From Sporobolomyces roseus (taxonomy: Eukaryota; Basidiomycota; Microbotryomycetes; Sporidiobolales; Sporidiobolaceae), in contig JADILM010000007.1 in the NCBI GenBank assembly GCA_016617785.1, forward strand, positions 1 through 64,000: a stretch of DNA of 64,000 bases. The letters run 5' to 3'. Made by a program: the position numbers and the translations under genes. Within the stretch, counting starts at the first letter, position 1. The number at the start of each line of letters is the position of its first letter. Below are positions 55,992-64,000 of the stretch, piece by piece. The notes under the pieces were generated by a model, which made no database searches, was not told the DNA's origin, and saw nothing but the letters and a program-made list of their open reading frames with translations.

Positions 55992-58900
55992 ATGGGCGCA
56001 GCATTCGAAGGAACTGATCTGATCAAAGTAGTCAACCGACTACAAGAGAGTAAGTCTCTCCCTCATCCTTCTCCCTCGTTGCCTCTCATCTCCCGACTCG
56101 ACCCCTCGCTTCCATCTCTCCCTCTCCCTCTTCGAAAAAGTACAGAGCTGATGAGAGCATTGTATGAGTGAATAGCTTTCAGTACAGTAGGTGGTGAAAC
56201 TGTTGATTTACCTCAAATCGTCGTCGTGTAAGGAATTCCCTCTTTTCGCGTTCTCCGAATTCGCGAGCATTCTACTGAATGAGTGTCCCATGTGTAACAG
56301 TGGATCGCAAAGTGCCGGTAAATCATCAGTACTCGAAACGTGAGTTCAATATCTCATTTCTTTCTCTTGTTCGTCATGAAACAGCCCAACTGATCACTCC
56401 CTCTCGATCCGATATTACAGTATCGTAGGAAGAGATTTCCTACCACGAGGTTCCGGAATCGTTACACGTCGACCACTCGTTCTCCAATTAGTTCACACCC
56501 CACCACCTCTCCAAAACTCTTCAGATTCCTCCTCCTCCTCCTCTTCTTCCCAGAACCCCTCTTTCACTTTACCAGGATCGACAAATTCGTTTGATGGTAA
56601 ACCTCAAGAGTATGGAGAGTTTTTACATATCGATAAGAGGTATTATGATTTCAAGGAGATTCGGAAAGAGATTGAGAGTGAAACGTTGAGGGTTGCGGGA
56701 GGTAACAAAGGAATTTCTAGGTTACCCATTCATCTCAGTGAGCTCACACTCTCATATCCACTCGCCTCAGCAAAGTAAGCTGACGAGTGAGAGGGTATCG
56801 ACAGAGATTTATTCGCCAAATGTACTCAATTTGACTTTGGTCGATTTACCGGGATTGACAAAGATCCCAGTTGGGGATCAACCAACTGATATCGAACGTC
56901 AAATTCGAAACCTCGTTTTAGATTACGTTTCGAAACCCAACTGGTACAGTTTCTTTCTTTTCCCTTCTCCCTTTTCTCCGTAATTCCCCTCTAACCCTCC
57001 TCTTTGCATGGGAATCCAGTGTCATTCTCGCCATTTCACCCGCCAACGTCGATCTAGCCAATTCCGAATCCCTCAAACTAGCCCGAGCCGTAGATCCTCA
57101 AGGTCGACGTACTATCGGAGTTTTGACGAAACTCGACTTGATGGATGCAGGAACGAACGCGCTCGATATCCTCACTGGACGAGTTTACCCTTTGAAATTG
57201 GGATTCATTGGTGTAGTAGGAAGGAGTCAACAAGATATTAATGCAGAGAAACCAATGGATGAACAGATGAGGACTGAGGAGGAATTCTTTAGGAATCATC
57301 CGGGTTATAGGAATATCGCTCATAGATGTGGTACGAAGTTCTTGGCCAAGACTCTCAATCAAGTAAGCTCTCACTCCTCTTCATCGCTTTCAACGAGGGA
57401 GCTGATGTGGAGATGAGGTACTACAGGTTTTGATGAATCACATTCGAGATAAATTACCGGATATGAAAGCACGACTCAACACTTTGATGGGACAAACTCA
57501 ACAAGAACTGAACGCATTCGGGGATTCCGTCTTCCTTTCCGAGGGTCCAAACCGAGGAACTCTCATCCTCCAACTCATGACCCAATTCGTTCGAGATTTC
57601 GTCGCATCAATCGACGGAACCTCTTTAGAAATCTCTACGAAAGAACTCTGTGGAGGAGCTCGAATCTATTACATCTTCAACGACGTGTTTGGTCATGCCC
57701 TCGAATCGATTAATCCCACAACGAACCTCACTACTCAAGATATCAGAACTGCGATTCGAAACTCTACGGGACCTAGACCTAGTTTGTTCGTACCCGAAGT
57801 CGCGTTTGATTTGTTGGTGAAACCTCAGATCAAGTTGTTGGAACCACCGAGTTTGAGATGTGTCGAATTGGTTTATGAGGAATTGATGAAGATTTGTCAC
57901 AACTGTACTTCAACCGTACGTTTCTCCCCCCCCTCACCTCTCACTGTAATCATGAGCTGACGTAAGAGAGAATATGTAGGAACTCCAACGATACCCTCGA
58001 TTACACGCACAATTGATCGAAGTAGTGAGCGAGTTGTTGAGGGAGAGGTTGGGTCCTACTTCGGAATACGTTCAGAGTTTGATCAGTATTCAAGCGGCTT
58101 ATATCAATACGAATCATCCAGATTTCGTCAAAGGTAGTGCGGATGCTGCGAGGGAAAGTGCTAGGCAAGCAGAGATGAAACGATTGGAAGCTGAGAAAAA
58201 GGTACGCTTCTATTTTTCACTCTACGCTCCTCATCTCGCTAGTGGCAGTAGTTGATTGGATCGCTGTGCAGGCCACGGAAGATGAAGATTCTCATTCTGC
58301 GTCTGGACCCGACGACGATCTCGAAGATCCCTCTTCCGGCTACCTAGTTCCGAACGGACGACCTTCGTCCCAACACGAGAAGGGACGTTCGACCTCCTCC
58401 ACCGTTCACGATCGATCAAAAGCGGTTCCCTCTTTCTCCTCCCAAATCAACCACCAACCTTCTGCCTCTTCCGCTTCCCTCGCCTCTTCCCGCGCGTACC
58501 CAGCATCCCACCTCACCTCGCCCTCCTCTCCTTTCGCACACCAATCCCAATCATCCCTCTACTCTCAAACTCAAAACCGAAACGATCCTCATTCGGCGAA
58601 AGAATCTTTCTTGAACTATTTCTTTGGGGGACAAGATCCACACCTTTCTGGACCTGCTTCGGTTGGTGCACACCCGGGAAGGATTGTTGGACAACAACAA
58701 ATGCCTGCGAGTGTCGGACAGGGAAGAGAGAACCCTCTACATGGAAGGAAAGGATTGGAGGGAAACGCGGCGGCGTACGAGATGAAAAGTTTGGAGAAAC
58801 ATTTGGAACCCGTACGTTTTCACTCATTCTACTCAGTCTTGTGGTAGTGAGCTGAGGAAGTCGATGTTTGGTAACAGGCACCATCACTCAATCAACCTGG

Positions 58901-59336
58901 AGAGAGTGGGTTAACTCAAAGAGAAGAAATGGAAACGAATTTGATCAGAGCATTGATCGCTTCCTACTTTTCAATCGTTCGTCAAACTGTCAAAGACCTC
59001 GTTCCAAAAGCTATCATGCGTGCGTCCTTTAACCCCCTCTCGCTTCCTTCCGAGCTGATCAAGTGGATCGAGTGAATTACAGACTTGTTGGTCAATTTCT
59101 CGAGGGAATCAGTACAGAACCGATTGGTTGCGAGTCTGTACAAGGATAGTTTGTTCAGTGAGTTGTTGTATGAGGACGAGGCACTCACGGCGGAGAGAAC
59201 TAGGATCAAGGGTCTACTCAAGGCTTACAAAGAGGCTTTCTCGGTACGGTCTTCTCCTTTCTTCTAGTCATTCGTGTCGAAAGTGACCTCTGCTGACGTG
59301 GAGGTGTTTCTACAGACATTGTCGGAAGTGCTTTAA
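55992..59336 (+). CDS. DNM1: Dynamin-related GTPase, Dnm1 type
   Basis: Large GTPase for mitochondrial and peroxisomal division. The start is [19 protein letters not shown]. The GTPase domain shows G1 [14 protein letters not shown], the switch [21 protein letters not shown]3 [20 protein letters not shown] and G4 [21 protein letters not shown] Ser-run insert ([13 protein letters not shown]) sits after [10 protein letters not shown]. The middle domain runs through [20 protein letters not shown] and [20 protein letters not shown], then [21 protein letters not shown] Ser/Pro-rich insert of ~170 residues precedes the GTPase effector domain ([20 protein letters not shown] to YKEAFSTLSEVL). The insert in place of a PH domain points to Dnm1/Drp1 rather than Vps1, though Vps1 is not fully excluded. 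About a dozen exons. Confidence 0.92.
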
Positions 59337-59893
59337 AGAGTGTTTCGTTCTCACTTCCTTCTGTCCTCTCAACTTGTTCATTATCATCCCCTGCCCCTCG
59401 CAATCACTCTAGCTGGCTTTCCCTCCCTTCATCTCTCCTCTATCTACTTATACATGTCGTCGCTCCCCTCTTTCTCACGCACCAAAATCACTCCCGTATC
59501 TCCCATTTCTTTTTTCGTATTTTTCTCCCTTTTTCTCTTTTTCGTTGCTCTCTCCCGTATTATGAAATCACATGTAGAGTACATATTCACCTACTGTGTA
59601 CGATCTCGTACAGATTGAAGAAGAGAGGTAGAAAAAAACACGCTAATTTCGATTGTTTATATTCGAACCCTTTCTTCTCTTTCCTCACCCTCGCTTCCTT
59701 CAAACCCTCACCCTTACTACGAGTGCTTGATTGCAACTCTCGCCACCTCTGCAAAGCTACACAGTCCAACTCTTTCCACACTCATTTTCAAGCCGGACTC
59801 AAACTCCACACAAACAAACACCTCTCTCTCTCTCCCTCTCTCTCTCCTTTCCTTCCCTCTTCCTCCTCTTCAAACCACACAATTCGATTCGAA
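59337..59893. other. Intergenic
   Basis: Dynamin 3' flank and promoter of the mucin-like gene, with CTCTCTCTC runs about 59822-59847 close to the ATG. No gene seen. Confidence 0.35.
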
Positions 59894-62113
59894 ATGGATC
59901 ACTCCCACTCTCCCGCCCTCGACCGCCTGATCCGTCGTCAACGAGTCTCAGATCCTTCCTTACCAGTATCCGATTCTTCTTCCCCTCCAGCAGCTGGAGG
60001 TGCCGACTCGACCTCCTCTTCCTCGCCAATCTCAGTAACGACAACTTCAGCAGCACCTGTAGTATCCACCACGACTACTTCAGCTGCTCCTCAAGTTACG
60101 ACGACTAGTTCAGCGAGTCAAGCAGTTGAAAGTTCGACTAGTTCAGCAGTTGCGGTTACTACTACTCCAGTACAAGAAACTAGTGAGACTGTAGTATCTA
60201 CTTCTTCAACTACTAGTAAGTCCCCTTTTCAGAATCGCAGGATTTATTCAGGAAACGGTTTGCTCTTTTTCTGGGGGGTTGAATGAATTTTAAGCGAAGG
60301 AAGGAGAGGGTTGACGAGGAAGGTTACCGACCTTCATCAACGACTCTACGACACTCTCAATACGACCTTACGCTCTCGTCTCATAGACTGAGAGGAATAC
60401 AACAGCGTTTTCTGTCTTCATTCAACAAAAAAAAACGAGGATTTCGATCAGGACGCGTTTTTACGCGTTTCGGTTCCTGGATCTCGAAGAAGATTCGATT
60501 TCACGATGTTGATTATCGAGGAGGACAAAGGATGATACCGATTGGAAGATAGGGGACCATGAAGGAAATAGGGATTTCGATGAGAAGCGAGGGAGAACGG
60601 TTGATAGGGAAAAGCGAGAAGGTCTGTTTCGAGGATTCTAGAGATGGGCAGGAAAGGGGCTGTCGAGGAAATCGACGACGATCCGAGCAGGGAAATGGGA
60701 GGAAGAGATCAACCAGAGTCACGAGCAGATCTGTGAACGAAAAGTCTAGAAAATAAGAAATGAATCGCTGACACCTCGCTTCTCTTCTTCTTTCACTCTT
60801 CTAGCTACGACCACTCCCGCCGCCGTCACTTCCTCCTCTACCGTGAGTCGACGATCTCAGCATTAGCGGTTGAGGACTCCTTGCTGATCTGACTTTCTTC
60901 TCCACAGACCTCTACCTCTTCGACCACTGTCCGTCCAGTCACGAGCGCAGAAGACGCTGAAACTGCTACTTCGACCTCTGCCCGCACGACAGTAGTGATC
61001 GTTTCAGGATCCGCGTCATCGACCTCGGCATCTTCCGCTTCCCTCGCCTCTTCTACCGCTGGTTCAACCTCAGATTCCTCGATCGGTACTGGAGGAGTGA
61101 TCGGTATCGTCGCAGGAGCCGTCGTTGGAGTAGTCTTCGTCGCCGCGTTGATCGCGTTCTTGTTCAAGAAGTACTCTCGAAAAGACGACGATGATCAAAT
61201 TTCACCTTTCGACAAGGATGAGTTCCGACGTGCATCAGTCATGCTCGATGACGATGATCAACATTACGCTCATTCTCTCAACTCGTACCGTGGAGGAGGA
61301 GGAGGAGTTCATCAAGGACAAGGACATTCGCCTCAGATGTCTGAATACTCAATGTCGAATGTCGGAGTAGGAGCTATCCTTCCCGGATTAGCACGAGGAA
61401 ACACTCTTCAATCCCCTCGACCCCCTACCCAAATCATGAACCATTATCAACATCAACAAATGATGCCTTCTTTCCAACCTGGACAAGTCGTCCCTTCGTC
61501 CCCCAACGATCGAGGAGGAGGTAACATGAATCCTTACGCACAACAATTCCCAAACAATGGTTCACCTCCTCTCGGTCAATACGCACCAATGGATCCTTAC
61601 TCAAACCAGTACAACGGAATGCCTCAACACCCTCAGCCCGTTCACCAACAATACGATCAATCAGGACTCTCTGCAGGTCAATGGAACGGAGGAGGAATGG
61701 TTGCGGGTCAGAACCTCTCTCGTGCAAACTCTCAAGTTTCATCTTACTCTCAATTCTCAGATTCCGGTTCAAACCAACAACAACAACATTCTCGTTCAAT
61801 CCTTCCTCCCGCACTTCGTTCTGGTCAACAACAACATCAACAAACCTCTTCTCACGGACATCCAGACGAGAGACCTTTATCGCTAGTAAACGAGGATGAT
61901 GAATCTTATGGACAACACGAGATTGAGTATGTACAAGAACGTTCGGGAACTCCTACGAATTCGAACGTACAACAGACTTTCTTTGGGAGGGAAGGAGTTA
62001 GTGCAGAGAGGGGAGAATGGAATGAAGGTGAGGAGGAGAGGAGGAGGAGGTTGAGTATTAGGAATGGAGGTTTGGATCAGGATAGGGATGATCCTTATGA
62101 TGGGATGCATTAA
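59894..62113 (+). CDS. Mucin-like single-pass membrane protein
   Basis: Layout of a fungal cell-surface sensor (Mid2/Wsc-like, by architecture only). The N-terminus MDHSHSPALDRLIRRQRVSD lacks an obvious signal peptide. Then a Ser/Thr-rich, probably O-mannosylated ectodomain (VTTTSAAPVVSTTTTSAAPQ and similar), a Gly-flanked hydrophobic segment GTGGVIGIVAGAVVGVVFVA with ALIAFLF, a basic stop (KKYSRK), and a Gln/Asn/Pro-rich tail of ~300 residues ending DDPYDGMH. The tail has acidic DDDDQ motifs and many Gln/His repeats. Introns are 60216-60804 (589 nt, exceptionally long here) and a short one after TSSST. Confidence 0.7.
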
Positions 62114-62895
62114 ACTCTCGTGAGTTCGGAATTCGAGCTCTACATCGTCTTTTGCGATACCAGAGCTGATTGTAACGCTTGGATTTCTTCTCACAGTCAA
62201 GTATTCACTGCTTTCATCTCGCTTCTCTCGGATCTCCCCCGTTCTCGTATTGTTCACGACCACTTCACGACCCCTTTCCACCTACCACTTAACTTCTCAC
62301 ATAAAGGACCCTTTCGACTTTTCTTCCTTTCTCCCTTCATACTGGTCTCCCTCGCAAACCTGTCCCCAACTCTTTTATCTGTACCCACTCTCTCTCTCTC
62401 AAACTCCTTCGTCTTTCACCCATACCTTCTCCTTCTTTCCTCTTCTTGCAATTCTGTCCCCCCTTTTTAAGATGCTAATTTCGCTTGACTTGACAGTCGC
62501 GAGAAAGCTCTTCGACCTACCTTTTCTTTCCTTCGTTTGTGTTCGTCTTCTGTTTGTTTTCTGGAAATTACCTTACCACCCCCTTGAACCTGACACCTTA
62601 CTCTCTTTTCCTTCTTGTGAGAGAGCGGTTGTTAGCTCCTCCCTTCAATTGCTTTGATTTGCTATCACTATACCTCGTTACCCTCGATTTCCTCGCTCGT
62701 ACGAATCAGTCTTACGAGCTCAGGGAGATAGTTCCACTCAACCGCGACGAGGTCGGTCGAGTCAACCCGAATCTAGTTGAACAATGCAGCTGAATGAGCA
62801 AAAAAACAAGATACAACAAAACACGATTACGAAAAACAACAAAAGACGTCTCTCTTTTCTCTCTACATCCCTCTTTGATGAAATGTGTGTGTTTG
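62114..62895. other. Convergent intergenic region
   Basis: 3' flanks of the mucin-like gene (plus) and a small gene (minus). CT-rich, with no supported gene. Splicing within the 3' UTR is possible near 62120-62200. Confidence 0.35.
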
Positions 62896-63446
62896 TTAAC
62901 CCCTAGTCATAGCCTGTCTACTCCGCCTCGGTCTCCCCGTATCCGTAAACATCTGACCACCCCCTCCTCCTCCTCCTTTACCAACATTAACTCCCTCATC
63001 TCCCGAGAATTCAAACTCTTTATCACCCCTATCCTGACTAATCGTTATACTAGTCGGATGATGTTGAACTTGAGGAGTATTCGGATCACTACATAATGCT
63101 CATTCAGCTCTCCTCTCTCTCGAAAGCTCTTAAAGAAAAGGGAAGGAGAAAAAACATACATTTCCGCTCTCTCGACTCCCTCGAACCTCTCCCTCGAATT
63201 GATCGGAACATGATATGAACCCGTTGCGTAATCCCACCCTCCCTGACTCCCACCCTTTGAAAGACGGATCGAACGAGAGTAAGCGAGGAGTTTATTGAAT
63301 GATGAGGAATCTAATGAGGCTTTAGAGGCGTCTGAGTCGGGGGAGAGGAAGGGATCGGGAGGGGTTGAGGGAGGTTGAGGAGGGTGGGAATGGGGAGCGG
63401 TTGAGGTGGAAGCGAGAGGTTGAGACGGAGGAGCGGGTTGATTCAT
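62896..63446 (-). CDS. Small disordered hypothetical protein
   Basis: Two exons, about 150 residues, unrecognised. Exon 1 runs from MNQPAPPSQPLASTSTAPHS through a Pro/Ser-rich leader to SFNKLLAYSRSIRLSKGGSQ, GWDYATGSYHVPINSRERFE and VERAEM. A short intron (ending GTAG) leads to DPNTPQVQHHPTSITISQDR and FEFSGDEGVNVGKGGGG, then a basic end (RPRRSRQAMTRG). The YATGSYHVPIN block looks conserved, but I cannot assign a family. It is divergent from the cytidine deaminase gene. Confidence 0.55.
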
Positions 63447-63788
63447 TCGAAGGAGAAAGGGTTTGGGCGATTCGATTGGAGAGTGTAGGGGAGGGAGAGG
63501 AGCGATGGGAGGCTAATGAGAGGGTAGTTGAGCAGCTAAGTGGAACGAGTGAGTTGGAGAAGCGAAAGAGAGATGAAAACACTTCTTGTTCTCTTCCACT
63601 TGACTAACAGTTCCGAGAGTCGCTCAGCTACATTCAAGAGCTACTCAATACACTTGGCAACCTCGAGTCAGTCCCTCAAATCGTTAACCTTTCTCAGTCG
63701 GGTGAGCCGCTCCCCCTCTTCCCCTCCCTCTCTTCCTCTTGACACTCCCTGATCCCTCCCTCACCTATCACACAGCTAATACTCACAA

Positions 63789-64000
63789 ATGGTCACTTAC
63801 ACTCCCCTCCCACTGACCGAATCACAACGCTCCACTTTAATCTCCTCTGCACTCTCAGGTTCGTCCCTCTCCCCCTCTCACCTCTTCCTTAATCGAGCTG
63901 ATGTAGGGAATGCCGAGTGGTGAACAGCTAGGGATGGGAGTTATTCACCTTATTCAAAGTTTAGGGTTGGGGCTTGTATGTTGACTGATCAAGGCGAGTT
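63789..64000 (+). CDS. CDD1: Cytidine deaminase, N-terminal part (cut by window end)
   Basis: Zinc-dependent deaminase of the pyrimidine salvage pathway (cytidine to uridine). Exon 1 reads MVTYTPLPLTESQRSTLISS then ALS. A GTTCGT..ACAG intron leads to ARDGSYSPYSKFRVGACMLT with DQGE, the family's N-terminal YSPYSxFxVGA signature. The catalytic Glu/Cys motifs lie beyond the window. Confidence 0.88.

Noticed and set aside
55747..56022. Separate gene upstream of dynamin
   Set aside because: It overlaps the dynamin start in another frame and has no family features; read as promoter or 5' UTR.
60283..60552. Open frame inside the 589 nt intron
   Set aside because: No domain or homologous neighbour, composition dominated by Arg/Ser; kept only as a finding about the long intron.

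Overview
The window looks like nuclear DNA of a basidiomycete fungus, most likely a Pucciniomycotina yeast of the Microbotryomycetes type (inference). The grounds are dense genes with many 40-100 nt GT-AG introns, a branch-point-like CTGAC/CTGAT/CTCAGC shortly before the acceptor, micro-exons, CT-rich promoters and a eukaryotic gene set: TFIIH, RNA polymerase II, succinate dehydrogenase, dynamin, CKS1 and NBP35. There is no bacterial, phage or CRISPR content. Most genes had to be assembled by eye across introns, so exon ends are predictions.

Layout. 1-2.9 kb: two ~470 bp direct repeats around 1.9 kb with no convincing gene. 3-8.2 kb: an unknown protein, a small helical protein, a Ser-rich disordered protein and an HSD17B10-like dehydrogenase. 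8.5-12.7 kb: arginine methyltransferase RMT2, then a tandem pair of small paralogs, one interrupted by an in-frame TAA. 12.8-22 kb: TFIIH subunit TFB2, a single-pass membrane protein, an unresolved small gene, PRMT1/HMT1 and RPB7. 23.4-27.8 kb: a secreted GH5 glycoside hydrolase and a small secreted Cys-containing protein.

28.5-50.1 kb is the most unusual part. Five F-box-like, leucine-rich paralogs lie here. A divergent pair (28.5-32.4 kb) is repeated in inverted orientation at 43.9-47.4 kb and a fifth copy sits at 48.5-50.1 kb. Between the arms are an AAA ATPase gene with an in-frame TAA, SDH1, a fructosamine-kinase-like gene, a flavin monooxygenase and a small unknown gene. Two nearly identical intron-containing tRNA-Pro(UGG) genes lie at 48.0 and 52.1 kb in opposite orientation, bracketing the fifth F-box gene and a zinc-finger gene.

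52-64 kb: CKS1, NBP35, a DNM1-type dynamin, a mucin-like membrane protein, a small unknown protein, and the start of cytidine deaminase cut by the window end. Most single-copy genes are housekeeping: methylation, transcription, mitochondrial respiration and fission, Fe-S assembly and cell cycle. The accessory signal is the F-box family, the tandem small-paralog pair and the repeats.
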